This document shows, in pieces, positions 29,401-39,257 of a DNA stretch of 64,000 bases. Location of the stretch: positions 41,334,135-41,398,134 of the forward strand of contig NC_134365.1 in the NCBI RefSeq assembly GCF_035582795.1, given 5' to 3'. Below the pieces are notes generated by a model. The model was not told the DNA's origin. It worked only from the letters and a program-made list of their open reading frames with translations, and ran no database searches. This DNA is from Mycteria americana. Taxonomy: Eukaryota; Chordata; Aves; Ciconiiformes; Ciconiidae. The position numbers were made by a program, and so were the translations under genes. The stretch's first letter is position 1, and every line of letters starts with the position of its first letter.

Positions 29401-32400
29401 TTTTTTTTCCTGTTCATAGCTGTGCAGCTTCATTGTTGTCAGTGGAGTGTGTATGTGGGATTTACAAAGGCAAGCTATAGGCACAGGAGACCATTTTCCG
29501 CATTGTAATCAGAGAGAAATGAACTGGTTTTAGGCTATTTCAGTCTGAGCAAAATTAATGTGCTGTTTTGTAATAGCACATGAGTTGAGGGAACCCATCT
29601 GAAGGTGATGTTACCCTGTGACCTATTCACTTGCAGAGGATAGAATGGGAGGAAGGGGAGGTACCATCTGAGATTCCAGTCCCAAGTTCTAGGAGTTCTG
29701 GGGCTTTTTCTGTCTAATCTATGATTTCAGGGTGTTCTTTTGGACCTCCATTTCTGTCTTCTGAGTTGCCTCAACCACTAAGGTAGCATCAGATACTTTT
29801 TCGCTGTTCCTGCTGGCTTCATGACTTCCAGTGCTTTATCTCAAAAAAAGGAGTGAACCAGTCTAGTGAAGAATGTTCTTATTAGACATTCACCTTAGAG
29901 ATGGGAGATACCAGTCCCCATCAGCTGGAGTAGAAGCTAAAACCAAGCCCTCCCACTTACTGAGCAAGAGCCATAATAATCAGATTGTGGTAGAAAATGT
30001 GGGTGGTTATATCATCACTACATGGTGCAGCAGGCTGTGCTAGGCAGTGCACGCTGCTGGAGAGGTGGCATTCCACCTTGTGTGAATAAATTGAGACACG
30101 TTGTGTGACTGCAGTTATTTGCAATGCTATATGCAACACCTTTTTACAGAAAAACAAATGCAGGTTCTGCCCTGTCTTTGGGTGGGATTATTTGCAGTAC
30201 ACTTTAGCAGTGTGTCTCAAGCTTAGCCCAGATAGACAGCATACTGAGCCACTGCTTAGATGTCCCAAAATTGAGAGCAGCTCAGTCCCTCCGTCACACT
30301 GGAGGGACAGACAATATTACCTGGTAATTCCAGGAAGCTCTTGATATTTCCTTTGCGCAGTGAGCTGCTTCATTCTCAAGATGGTGCAGGATGACTGGGT
30401 AGAAAAAGAAGAATCCCAAAAGAAAAATTCTGTAACAAAATTACACAGCTAGCTCACACTTACCTCCAGTGTTATGCTAGTACAACTCACATTGTATAAA
30501 ACCAGGATGACCTAGTGATAAATTACTTTACATATATGCTGGTATTTGTTACGAATATTCATGGATGCTGAGGTAGTGCTAGAACAAGAGAGTCCTTACT
30601 TGCATAGCTTTATCAGAAAGAAATAGGAGGAAAAGAGTTACCGCACTTCAGTGGTATATTTTTATATTCTTAATTTAAATGCTGTTTTTTTCATCCTTTT
30701 CCAAGTGCTTTGTGATGCTGCTGTTACGCATTTACATAAGCTTAAGTGCATTCTCTGCTCCAAACTTTGAAAGGTGTATCAAAAATGGTAGCAAAAAGTA
30801 TGGAATTTTTTGCAGCTGGAATTAGCAGCTGGTGACAGCTGCTAATTTTCCTCAGAGAGGAGAGAATGTCTGTAAACATCCTTGTTAGTATTTTTGGGTT
30901 TTTTCCACTCTTGAATCTGGATCCAGCTTCCACTGAATTTACAGCTTGAAGCAAATACTACTTAAAGGAGATATTCCAGTAGGATAGCATTAAATTGTAG
31001 TTATGAAAGTTAAATATTCTGTTAATGTCTATAGATCTGTATAACGGTTACCTTTCTATGTTTTGGTTTGATTTTCCTCCATATCCTGCATTGTCATGTT
31101 TCCATCATCTATGTTCTGGTTTAGACTTAATGCCAAGAGGCAGCCTGTTGTCTGATATGCTTCATTAGTGATTGTTGTAGATGATTCATGGTATGTGTAC
31201 CATGAGAATTTGAGTGTACTGGAAATGTGTAGGCAGTAGTTTGCTCTCTGTGTGCAAACTTGATATTGAACCAAATCCATGTACAGCTGTCAATATTTCC
31301 TTCTTATGAAGTAAGATTAAAAAAAAAAAAAAAAAAAAAAAAACGAAAAACCAATAGTGTGTAGACAGACTGTATTTGGTAACTATAGGCATTTTTGTAT
31401 GATTGTTATTGTTTATCAGCCTATTTACATCCCAGCCCTTCTCCTGGAGTGAGAGCATGCTTTAACAGAATATTGGATACTTGAAAAAGAAATTAAATTT
31501 AATTCTGGACTTAGTGAATTGAATATTAATTGAAACATTCAAGATTAATTGCACTCTGTTTTGGGTGAACTTGGTTTGGATACCTCTCAGATTTATGCAA
31601 TTCTGTTTACGGGCTACATGTGCTTGTGATAAGAGTTCAAGGATAAGTAAGCTCTTCTTGAGATTTAAGGCTGTGTTCTATCAATAAGGAAGCAAGAAAA
31701 CTTTAACTAGTAAAGTAAGACTGAGTCTTCATGAGCCTGCTTTTTTTTACCTGCCTTTTTTTGAGAGTAAATCCATTGACTTAAATCCCTTTGAGTAATT
31801 TATGCAAACAGGTTTTTTTGTTTCCTTCCTTTTTTTTGTTGTCAAAACTGTTCTCCAGCTTTCTCTGACCACAACACACATTCTCTTCAAATACTTTTTA
31901 TAAGATTTGACTCTCATGAATGTGCTAAAATAGGGTATTAATACTGAGGTTGCACATTTCAGTCCCAGTGAACTCGAGACTGATTATCTGTGGCCTCTGC
32001 GGGACCAAAAGCCAATGTGTCTCCAGTCAGAAAGTAACACACACCCACCCCCAACACTTGTGTGTACATGTATCTGGGCTTTTGTAGTGAGGGGATTGGG
32101 AACAGCTTTAGCACCTTTCTTATAATTGTTAGAACCTTTTGGAGGGATTACTGAGCATGACACACTTCTAACCAATTCACACTTAAGGCAGGCACACTAA
32201 GCCACACAAATAATTTGTTACGTTTAATTACTTCTGTGTAGTTAGTAATTTTGAGTAGGAGAATTTCACATGAGCTGAGGCAGAACACACACATTGACAA
32301 GACCACAAGCTCAGGCAGCTTAATAGCATTATAGTGGACAACCTAGTAGACACAGAAGTCTTCAAGAACCAGACAAGCGTTTGGTGACTCAGACTTGCAG

Positions 32401-34241
32401 TTGTTGCTAATTGGCCAAAAGAAAAATTTCAAATAATTGTACAAATACTTAGTTGCCTTCAAAAATACCTTATTGTTAGTTAAGCCATTCAGCTTGAGGG
32501 CTTACTTATTTTCCAAGAACTGTTCTTCTTTTCAGAGGAAAAGCATAAGCATTTCAAAAGTGGTTTTCATATTTTAACAGGTCATGTGGACAGAATTGCC
32601 TTGCCAGAATTTTCATCTTCTCCTTTGTTGTGCTATCTTAGAATCTGAAAAACAGCAAATAATGGACAAGCACTATGGCTTTAATGAAATATTAAAGGTA
32701 CTGATTTCTTTTGCATTATTTAAATATTAATTAACTTTTTGGAGTTAATGCAATATGTTCGTATTTCATGTTGTGGGGAGGGAAGGGTGCATACTATCTT
32801 CTGAAGGGCTAAATGTGAACTGAATGTCTATCCTCCATGCTTTCAAAATGGTTTATTTGATGTCTGTGTTAGTGATAAGATCATTGATAAGATGGAAAAT
32901 AGTTCTCCCCTTCAGACTACTGCTTAGTATGTTTAATCTTAATTTTTGCTGCTTCTTCTATAATCGTACTTGTTATCTCTTTGAAAATGTGAGCTGGGGG
33001 ATACCTAGGAGGGCTAGATAGTTTGTCACATTTAGAAGTACCATGGATTCTTCTTGTAGATCTTGGATACTGGTGGAAGCCAGCTGTTGCATACTACATC
33101 TTTCAATACCCATTTGTCAAAGCAAATAGAGTATGTTTAGCATTTCATAGCTTAAGGGGCAAGCTTATAAGGTGGTACTTATTAGCAGTGCAGCACAGTA
33201 TTAGTGTATTTTACAATAAAGCATATTTACCATTTATCCCACTTACTGTTCTTTGTGAATATATTTTTAGCATATCAATGAACTGTCTATGAAAATTGAT
33301 GTGGAATATATACTCTGCAAAGCAGAAGCAATTTCTATGCAGATGATGAATTGTAAGGTAAAGATATCTTGAATATATCTACTGTGAGCATTTATAGACA
33401 GTAAAAGTATGTAGTTGGCTGTAAGTGTACATATATGACTTGTGAAATAACTAAATGCCTGGGTATGATAAAGGATGGGCTGTATCTATACAGCACCTAT
33501 ATTCTAAAAGTCTGTAAGCAAGAGTGATTAATTTTATAGAGCAATATTATTCACTGGGGGAAAGCTGGATTGTGCCTTTTTGTCGTGATTTCTTAACTCT
33601 TACTAGATAACCTCAGTATGAGTAATTTGATGTTTAGTGTGCTCAAGAAAAATGAGGTGAAAGGTGCATTACACTGAAAGCATACCAGACTTATTAGGCA
33701 GAAAGTAATGGTGCACTCAATAAAACTAATTTCAATAACATGAAGTGTAATTATAACAGTAGTTTAGACTTTTATTTTTGTAATGAAGATTATATTGTTA
33801 ATCAGGAATTGATTCCTGAGCCTGTCCCCTTTGCTGTCTTCAAAAAGCAGATACAGAAAATGGTAACTTTAATGGAACGAATGCTGGGAGAGATGCTTTC
33901 AGTACAGCTAAATTCAGATGAATGACTAGTTATTGGGGGTGGGGGATGGACCGGGGGGACCTTGTTGTTAACTTTTTTCATTTAACTACAGTGATTTTAA
34001 ATATTCTCTCCCCCCCTCCCCACCTCCTTTCTAGGAATTGCCTCAAGCAGTTAGTGAGATCCTGGGGATAGAAAGCAGTTCTGTAACACCAGATTCAGAT
34101 ACTGGCGAGGATGAAAGTGGAGCTGTGTTGAGTTGTCCGACATCGTTGTATCAGAGTATCTCAACACCTGTAATTGCTGCCAATGGAACAAGAGACAGCA
34201 CTCAGCAGATGTCTGAGACGCAGAGCCTGACACCTGCGTAA
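8389..34241 (+). CDS. TBC1D15: TBC1D15, Rab GTPase-activating protein (coding exons 2-17)
   Basis: TBC1D15 accelerates GTP hydrolysis on Rab GTPases, notably Rab7, and is recruited to mitochondria by Fis1, acting in mitophagy and at mitochondria-lysosome contacts (family knowledge). Sixteen exons with AG acceptors and GT donors join in one frame to 659 codons plus TAA. Adding the 10-residue exon 1 known from human gives about 669 residues, close to the 674-residue human isoform. The N-terminal half is the family-specific region of TBC1D15/17. The TBC domain runs from about residue 326 to 560. Both catalytic fingers are present: the arginine finger in EKDVNRTDR (Arg at about 400, with Asp at about 397, the residues mutated in published GAP-dead forms) and the glutamine finger in GYVQGMSD (Gln at about 436). 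The C-terminal tail is acidic and Ser/Thr-rich and ends in SLTPA. Exon 1 lies outside the window. TPH2 follows on the same strand, as in human. Confidence 0.95.
8736..8810 (+). CDS. TBC1D15: TBC1D15 exon 3
   Basis: This exon has 75 nt, 25 codons, phase 0 to 0, between a ttgtag acceptor and a gtatgt donor. It encodes ENEVIVDWRPLDD and ends in CAGK. The WRPLDD core is characteristic of TBC1D15/TBC1D17. The upstream intron is only 248 bp; the downstream intron (8811-9551) shows nothing distinctive. Confidence 0.93.
9552..9690 (+). CDS. TBC1D15: TBC1D15 exon 4
   Basis: This exon has 139 nt, phase 0 in and phase 1 out. It follows a ccctcag acceptor and begins DSSSVVEWTQTPKEK. It includes SYEAEWDMV and ends with the first base of a codon before gtactt. 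Intron 4 (9691-11286) holds an A-tract near 10206 and nothing else recognisable. Confidence 0.93.
11287..11497 (+). CDS. TBC1D15: TBC1D15 exon 5
   Basis: This exon has 211 nt, phase 1 in and phase 2 out, ending at gtaagt. It carries the strongly conserved block KWSFLFSLADLKSIKQNKEG, then GWSYLVFCLKDD and LPALHFHHGDSKLLI. In human this is a PH-like lipid- or protein-binding region of the N-terminal half; that role is inferred from the family. Confidence 0.95.
11498..16716 (+). other. TBC1D15: TBC1D15 intron 5
   Basis: This 5.2-kb AT-rich intron contains three nearby copies of tgtaacaggt at 12266, 12281 and 12301, and a TA/TG microsatellite at 13406-13444. No transposon is recognised with confidence, and no open frame in it has gene-like features. 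Confidence 0.7.
13406..13444. repeat. TA/TG microsatellite
   Basis: This is an alternating purine-pyrimidine run, tatatatatgtgtgtgtgta followed by tacacatatgtatacat. It is partly self-complementary, prone to length change, and lies in TBC1D15 intron 5. Confidence 0.85.
16717..16819 (+). CDS. TBC1D15: TBC1D15 exon 6
   Basis: This exon has 103 nt, phase 2 in and phase 0 out, between a ttgcag acceptor and a gtatgt donor. It completes a Glu codon, then encodes SPQDKWILLVNSQNKSLSQS and ends FDEPSYGLLQ. Intron 6 (16820-17808) shows no distinct element. Confidence 0.94.
17809..18006 (+). CDS. TBC1D15: TBC1D15 exon 7
   Basis: This exon has 198 nt, 66 codons, phase 0 to 0. It starts KLKKDPYTVTMGRFSKVTNY after gacacag and ends EEPGFEVITR before gtgagt. 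The block RPPSEMADFLNDAIPGLKIN is a hallmark of TBC1D15/17. Intron 7 (18007-19563) is unremarkable AT-rich sequence. Confidence 0.95.
19564..19692 (+). CDS. TBC1D15: TBC1D15 exon 8
   Basis: This exon has 129 nt, 43 codons, phase 0 to 0. It begins IDLGKQPEVSRREPVSSEEW after gtttcag and ends LIFKG before gtaact. It bridges the N-terminal region and the TBC domain. Intron 8 (19693-21518, 1.8 kb) holds a short A-tract near 20659 and nothing else recognised. Confidence 0.95.
21519..21622 (+). CDS. TBC1D15: TBC1D15 exon 9 (start of TBC domain)
   Basis: This exon has 104 nt, phase 0 in and phase 2 out, ending at gtgagt. It encodes GLCHTLRKEAWKFLLGYFPW, the RxxxWxxLLG-type opening motif of TBC domains, then a basic stretch. 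Intron 9 is short (299 bp). Confidence 0.95.
21922..22016 (+). CDS. TBC1D15: TBC1D15 exon 10 (TBC domain)
   Basis: This exon has 95 nt, phase 2 in and phase 1 out, between cttcag and gtaaat. It encodes DEYFRMKLQWKSVSEEQEKR and then NSRLRDYRSLI, the helix leading into the arginine-finger motif, which is completed by exon 11. Confidence 0.95.
22315..22370. repeat. Duplicated 21-bp hairpin repeat
   Basis: The 21-mer ATGTCATTAAAATAATGACA plus a final T occurs exactly at 22315-22335 and again at 22350-22370. Each copy is itself an inverted repeat, with 9-bp arms ATGTCATTA and TAATGACAT around AAA. The unit period is 35 bp. It lies in TBC1D15 intron 10. Confidence 0.9.
23479..23595 (+). CDS. TBC1D15: TBC1D15 exon 11 (arginine finger)
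   Basis: This exon has 117 nt, phase 1 in and phase 1 out. It encodes EKDVNRTDRTNKFYEG, the IxxDxxR-type motif whose Arg supplies the catalytic finger, then NPGLILLHDILMTYCMYDFD. Asp at about 397 and Arg at about 400 are intact, so GAP activity is expected. Intron 11 (23596-26380, 2.8 kb) shows no recognised repeat. Confidence 0.96.
26381..26481 (+). CDS. TBC1D15: TBC1D15 exon 12 (glutamine finger)
   Basis: This exon has 101 nt, phase 1 in and phase 0 out, preceded by a long T-rich tract and catcaag. It encodes YVQGMSDLLSPVLYVMENEV and ends SYMDQM. The YxQG motif carries the catalytic glutamine of TBC GAPs. Confidence 0.96.
27220..27319 (+). CDS. TBC1D15: TBC1D15 exon 13 (TBC domain)
   Basis: This exon has 100 nt, phase 0 in and phase 1 out, between atccag and gtaggt. 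It encodes HQNFEEQMQGMKTQLIQLST and then LLRLLDSGFCSYL, a conserved helical part of the TBC domain. Confidence 0.95.
27698..27795 (+). CDS. TBC1D15: TBC1D15 exon 14 (TBC domain)
   Basis: This exon has 98 nt, phase 1 in and phase 0 out, between cctag and gtaaga. It encodes ESQDSGYLYFCFRWLLIRFK and then REFSFQDILRLWE, the FRWLL/RxxxF/LWE signature of the C-terminal half of TBC domains. Confidence 0.96.
29195..29240 (+). repeat. Possible decayed CR1 3' tail
   Basis: The sequence atgatagtcttgtaggttcc, followed by ttctagcacatcgtaatg, resembles the CR1 3' end (gatgatcttgaaggtcccttccaac then an ATTCTATG-type tail) with many changes. The match is short, so the call is weak. Confidence 0.35.
31319..31343. 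repeat. A(25) homopolymer
   Basis: An uninterrupted run of 25 adenines in TBC1D15 intron 14. No adjacent retrogene or LINE body is recognised upstream, so it is probably a simple repeat rather than a retroposon tail. Length calls here are prone to sequencing error. Confidence 0.85.
32581..32697 (+). CDS. TBC1D15: TBC1D15 exon 15 (end of TBC domain)
   Basis: This exon has 117 nt, 39 codons, phase 0 to 0, between ttaacag and gtactg. It encodes VMWTELPCQNFHLLLCCAIL and then ESEKQQIMDKHYGFNEILK, closing the TBC domain. Intron 15 (32698-33270) has nothing recognisable. Confidence 0.95.
33271..33357 (+). CDS. TBC1D15: TBC1D15 exon 16
   Basis: This exon has 87 nt, 29 codons, phase 0 to 0, between tttttag and gtaaag. 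It encodes HINELSMKIDVEYILCKAEA and ends MMNCK. The human protein, as I recall it, reads VEDILCKAEA, so the Tyr after VE would be a lineage change or a base error (GAT to TAT). Confidence 0.93.
33806..33862 (+). CDS. Candidate alternative exon in TBC1D15 intron 16
   Basis: After a usable acceptor (gttaatcag) comes an open stretch reading ELIPEPVPFAVFKKQIQKM, in the frame left by exon 16 (phase 0). A possible donor ATG|gtaact would end it at 33862 as a 57-nt in-frame cassette. If that donor is skipped, the frame runs on to TGA at 33922-33924, giving an alternative 39-residue C-terminus. The first two codons, GAA TTG, are the same as those of exon 17. I recognise no homologue and know of no such isoform, so this is an inference from splice signals and reading frame only. 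Confidence 0.25.
34035..34241 (+). CDS. TBC1D15: TBC1D15 exon 17 (C-terminus and stop)
   Basis: This terminal coding exon starts ELPQAVSEILGIESSS after tttctag and continues through the acidic VTPDSDTGEDES segment to QSLTPA and TAA at 34239-34241. The PDSD.GEDE motif and the LTPA end match the human C-terminus. The Ser/Thr-rich middle is poorly conserved, as expected for a disordered tail. Confidence 0.94.
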   Translation, partial: ELPQAVSEILGIESSSVTPDSDTGEDESGAVLSCPTSLYQSISTPVIAANGTRDSTQQMSETQSLTPA

Positions 34242-34860
34242 TTACAGTTGGTTAAACTGAAGAAAGACTTTTACTGAGCACGTTTTTTTCAAGCACTTGA
34301 GAGATGGGTATTTAAATTTGGTGTTGATTAAGCTTTAAGGTTGGAAAGAAAATCTGTACTGTAATGCTCTTGCATTAAAGCTTTACAACATGACTCAACT
34401 TAACTATTTTTGTAGTTTCTTCTACCAAAATAGCCTTTCGTTTTCAATAACATTCCTTAATATTTTTGTAGCCAAGTGCATTTTCTTTCTGCTGGTGAAC
34501 TGGAAATGGATGGTGATTAAGAATGAATTTGAAAATTCTGCATTTGCTGAGCTTTCACACCTATTGATCTAAGACAGTGTGAGCTCTTTGATTTGAGCAG
34601 ATTCACAATAGGCCAGCTGAAGCTGCTGTACAAAATTTTCAAGCTGAAGAGATGCTGATGTGTTAAAGGAGGATCGTTTTGTAAATGAATGGGTTTTCCC
34701 TATCTCAGATGTTTACAAAAATACTTCTAAGTATTTGTTGCTGGTTGAATGTAGATTTGAAATGGACATTTATACTTACACAGTTTAATGTCCAAATACT
34801 GAATTTTGTGTAATTGGGAGTGGATGAACAGTATATTTTTACATTAACATATCTTCACTT

Positions 34861-34909
34861 TATATATGCATATATATATTTACACACATACACACACTAT
34901 ATACACAAA
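34861..34909. repeat. TA/CA microsatellite
   Basis: An alternating tatatatgcatatatata run followed by acacacatacacacac, in the TBC1D15 3' UTR. Confidence 0.85.
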
Positions 34910-35384
34910 TGTTTGTGAATACTAAAAAGGATAGTAATATTTTCAATATCAGAATAAACTTGACTGTTCATTCATATGAATCAGTTTGACCAAATTAATG
35001 CACAGCTCCAACTTGGGCTCTTTTTCAAAACTTTTCTAACTGAAGGTAATGTTCATGTAAATACATTCAGTCCTACACTTGATGTAACTTTGCAATTGAT
35101 TTCTTGCAAACTTTACTAATGTTTATCTTTGCTAATATATTAACTGATCCATGAACTACTTACACTGTTTTTATGGCAAAACTATTTGGAGAATTAATAA
35201 GCAGGTTATAAAAAACAAACCACAAACCAAAATAGTGATCACAATTAACATTAATGCATTTTCTGTATATGCAAAAGGCAGTGTGAGTTTATTCCATGCC
35301 ATGCTGATGTCCTTTGATGTTATGTGAAATTTAACATAACTGATTCAGTGTATTCATTATTTGGTAACTATTGTACATATATAA

Positions 35385-35390
35385 AATAAA
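35385..35390 (+). promoter_or_regulatory. TBC1D15: Poly(A) signal AATAAA, distal TBC1D15
   Basis: A canonical AATAAA about 1.14 kb beyond the stop codon, in the sequence ataaaataaaaatcaaag. Cleavage would be expected 10-30 bases further on. Confidence 0.6.
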
Positions 35391-35410
35391 AATCAAAGCT
35401 GATTTAGTGT

Positions 35411-38400
35411 TTTTAATTAAATCATATTTAGAGAAAAAATCTAGTTGTCTGGTGGTTGATATAAGAACATGAGATAGAGGGGATAACTAACAACAGTTAG
35501 GCCATTGATATATATTTTGTGAGTAATGAAGAGCAGTGGGAATATCTGTTTATTACTGAGTGGAACATGCCTCTCATCTGTAGGCAGTTGATGTGTGGGA
35601 TATGGCAGAGCTTTCTTTTCTTCTGGAGCAGTTTACTTTTACAAATGTTATTTGTGCCATCTAAAGCAAATACAAGCAATACAAAAAGGCTTTAATAGAT
35701 AAATCAAGCTGTTACAATAATTTGAGACCTGATTAAACTTCTCTCACCAGTTGTGAGCAAACACTGGAGAGCTGAATCACTATAGATTTTGTTTTTAATA
35801 TCGTCAATGTACTATCTCTCATCAGTTAATAAGAAGAGTCTTATGCGGTGAAAGTCAAGGATTCACAGCTCAGCGTATCTATAGCCTTTCATTTCCTGTC
35901 CAGGATATTACTGTGAAGCATCATGCCTTTGTTCACTATTGAGCATCGTGCTTCTTGGCAGTTCATTTAATGTGGCATAGAATATATAAAGGCATTAGAA
36001 CTTATATAATCAACACTTTGATTCAAATATACTAAGCAAGTTGGTGTCAGTATTTTTGGAGCACCTAGTTCACTTTGAAGTGTACTTGCAAAATGTTTTT
36101 GTCAAAAATCATGTTAAAATGAAACTATGGAAGGGGGGAGGGAAATGTCTAAAACTGAGAAATGCAATGGGCAAGTCTGTCAATTAACTATGTATGGCTC
36201 CTAGTTATTCAGGATATGCAGCCACAAAAAATTACATGCGACATATTAAGATCTTGAAGAAAATCATAATTGACTGAACATGAATATTCAAATGTTTAGG
36301 AAAAGCATATTTAAGTGGAATTGTGTCATTTCTTAGAATTACAGCTGTGGCTGCTAAGAAATACTACCAGCCCTTAAAGTAAAAGTTTGCCTTTCCTTCT
36401 TGGGTATAGTTGTTGATCTTTTCCCTTTGTATTACGCACTCAGATGTCAAGGATGAGAAGGTTGCTCCTGAATTAACAGAGAGCAGCTGCTGTGGAAGGC
36501 TTGGAGTAGGTAGGCTTGCTCTGCTTCCCAACAGTAAGATCAAATGCCCCTTGCAGCGTTCATTATCTGTGGTTTCCTACCTGCTGACAGGCAGCCTTGC
36601 AAAGAGTTGCAGTCAAGAGGAACCTCATCCTCCACCAAACTATTCCTGATTGTTAGGGATGGATTTAGTTGAAGCTGAGACTACAAACACTATGAGAGGC
36701 CTTAATCAGGATCATGATGGCTGAAAAAATGCCATGGGTTGGAGGTTGTGGATGTGTAAATTTCTTTTGCATGTGAATGATTTAGATTGCTTAGAATTAA
36801 CAAATACAAACTAACTCTGAATACATTCTTGGTTACAGTTGTCAGGCTGTGAAAGAGGCAATACTTGTTTAGTTCCTCTAAACCTGGTGTTTTTTTTTTT
36901 AATGTTTGACTTGAAGATAATTATCTTTTGGGGGTGAATATTTAAAATGTCATACTTTTCAACTGTAGCAATATTCCAGTGTTACCTGTTGCAAGGTAAA
37001 CATTACATTTATGTAGGTCTCTGCTTAAGAGAGATTTCTCTTATTTTGCCTGTTTGTGCAATTTTACTCGTTTCAAAAGTACATTCTTTCTCTTCTGTTT
37101 GAGGGCAAGAGGATAGCTTACAAAAAGGAGAATTGGCTGAAGCTTCTTGGAAGTTTGGACCAATGTGAATGTTTATAGAATGGTTTTGATACTGGGAGGT
37201 TAAAAAAACTATAAAAGGATGATATGAAGTTGCCCATATTAATCACTTAATGCTTCAGTTAGCTCGAATACATGCAGCAAATGTGTTCCTGTCCTGTTCA
37301 GCTGTAATGACTGTGTTGGCACCCAGTGAACAGTGTAGCCAGTGGCCTTCAAACCCATGTCAGGTGTGGAGGTTTTGTAGTCATTGTTGTGGGTAATGTT
37401 CCTAAAGAATATAAAGGCTACATATGTTGTAACAAGTCCGATTGCTTTAAGAACCAGATGTGGAAATACTGTGATGTTGATTGTATTAACAATGTTTTTG
37501 CTTTGATCTGTAGTTTAAATTAAAATTAAGGTGTTACTGTTCATCAAGCTCAGTTTTGTTGCTAACAAGTTTTTTCTTAAAACCTTTGCATTTTTCTAGT
37601 GGACAAATTTAAGATGCTGATGGTGCCTCTTCAATTATTCTGTCTAGTTTTTCCTCACATATTACTCTGCAAAATTCTTTGGCCTCAGTCAGCCAAAGCA
37701 GTGAGAAATTGGATTCCTCACTACTTTCAAATATATTCTTGAGCACCGAGTCAAAGCTCCATTGCTGAAACTTTTCAGAAAGCCATAAAAAGTATTATTC
37801 CAGCTTCTACTTTTTGAGATAATGTTTTAGTTTAAAATAAGTAAGGCACTTTTTCCTCACTTTTCTAAATAATTTTCTGCTACAAAACTCTTGCCTAACT
37901 TGAAAAAGGATTTTATTGTAAGTGATTTGGCATTCAGAATTTGGACCGTGAACAAGTTTTGGTACCGCTAGCACGATTCATGCATCCTAGTGTGATGCAA
38001 ATGAAACCTTACCAAGTTTGGGATTGAATTTCTGTAGGTAAAATCTATGTTCTCCTCAAACTGTTCCCTGTTAGACAACAGAAATGATAAGGCTGAAGAG
38101 GTTAGTGAAATTTTAAAAGTGCATCTGAGAATTGATTCACATTACAAATGTGGTTGGAAAAAGGTAATTAAGTGGGCTGTGTGCAGGAGTAATCATTTGT
38201 TTAGGAAATGTGTTAACTATTCCTCAGCCTTGTTTAGGAAATATGTTAACTATTCCTCAGACTCAGTCAATATTCTTGTATAGATGCAACTTAAAAGTGA
38301 AGTTTGGTCCATGGCCTTAGAAAAGCAGCTGGTAACATGATTTTGTCTGTGGCTGGCTAAACATCTTAATGTATCTTTCAAATCTGTTGACTGTTTTCTG

Positions 38401-39257
38401 AACACTTCTAGTTAGTGGCTGGTGCTGTCTCCGTCTGTGTGAAAGAATCGTGGCAGAGGGGTCAGTGCTTGTTCTTATGGGAGAAATTCCATGAGCTGCT
38501 CTATGGTGGCTGGGATTAAAGCAGGAAATCCGAACCCTTTGTTCTGAACGTGCATTTATGCACCTATATCTAGCTCAATAGTTGACATGACTGTATACAA
38601 GCATTTATAAGGTTTTAAGAGACACAGATACATAACTGAGCACTTAACAGACAGATTTCATGTGTGCTATTATATTTGATTTAAAGATGCTTTCAAATGC
38701 TTTTTTTATGGTGTTACAAGACGAATTGTGCTTCTTGTTTAGTGGGACTTGATAATGTCTGCTATTCAATTAAGTGATGTTATTGCAGTGCAGGCCTCGT
38801 ATAAATTAAGCTTGAATTTCATTTTTCATTTAAGTGGGGATTTTAATCTTAAACATTTTTTAAAGAATGTGTGCTATTTTTTCATGTTGAAACACTGTAT
38901 CTTTGGCACAAATTGAATTTTCTGATGAATTGCAAACAAAAAATATGTTGTAGGATGTCGCTTTTTCCCTCATCCAAAATGAATTTCACAATTGAATCAA
39001 ATATATATTTCAAGCTGTCCATGTAATTAAAACAAATGAAGTCTTCTAGATGGGTTATGTTTTGAAGGAATTTGATTATAGTATATATTTTGATCATACA
39101 GGCTATGTGTACCCTACCTGAATACTAGTTCTTAGGCTGTTTCTGCATATGTATCTTGTTATTAACCAACTAACAGCAGAACCCTATTGTGTAGAGCTTA
39201 ATTTTTTTGCCCAGGCTAGCAGTTCAGCAGATGGTGGTCACTTGTTTCCTCTCTGTG
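35411..39257. other. Intergenic region, no gene seen
   Basis: AT-rich sequence between TBC1D15 and the first LTR. It holds a 33-bp tandem duplication (38197-38262). A slightly GC-richer patch at 36410-36650 carries a 79-codon open frame with no recognisable protein similarity. No promoter or exon set is evident. Confidence 0.55.
38197..38262. repeat. 33-bp tandem duplication
   Basis: Two adjacent 33-bp units (38197-38229 and 38230-38262), each beginning ttgtttaggaaat and containing gttaactattcctcag. They differ at only two positions, so the duplication is recent relative to the surrounding sequence. Confidence 0.9.

Larger units (their letters stand above)
27796..32580 (+). other. TBC1D15: TBC1D15 intron 14
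   Basis: This 4.8-kb intron contains a 20-bp direct repeat (tataatgaaaaataatgttg at 28646-28665 and 28673-28692), a possible decayed CR1 tail near 29195-29240 and an uninterrupted run of 25 A at 31319-31343. Open frames in it look like chance, without coding or splice context. Confidence 0.6.
34242..35410 (+). other. TBC1D15: TBC1D15 3' UTR (inferred)
   Basis: AT-rich sequence follows the stop codon without open frames. It includes a TA/CA microsatellite (34861-34909) and three candidate poly(A) signals: ATTAAA at 34374, AATAAA at 34953 and AATAAA at 35385. The last lies in a typical context with a T/G-rich stretch beyond 35400 and is taken as the distal end. Use of the nearer signals would give shorter transcripts. 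Confidence 0.6.

Noticed and set aside
31319-31343. A(25) tract as the tail of a processed retrogene
   Set aside because: No coding remnant or target duplication is visible upstream; a simple repeat explains it.
36410-36649. 79-codon open frame in the intergenic region as a small gene
   Set aside because: No promoter, splice context, poly(A) signal or recognisable product is seen.
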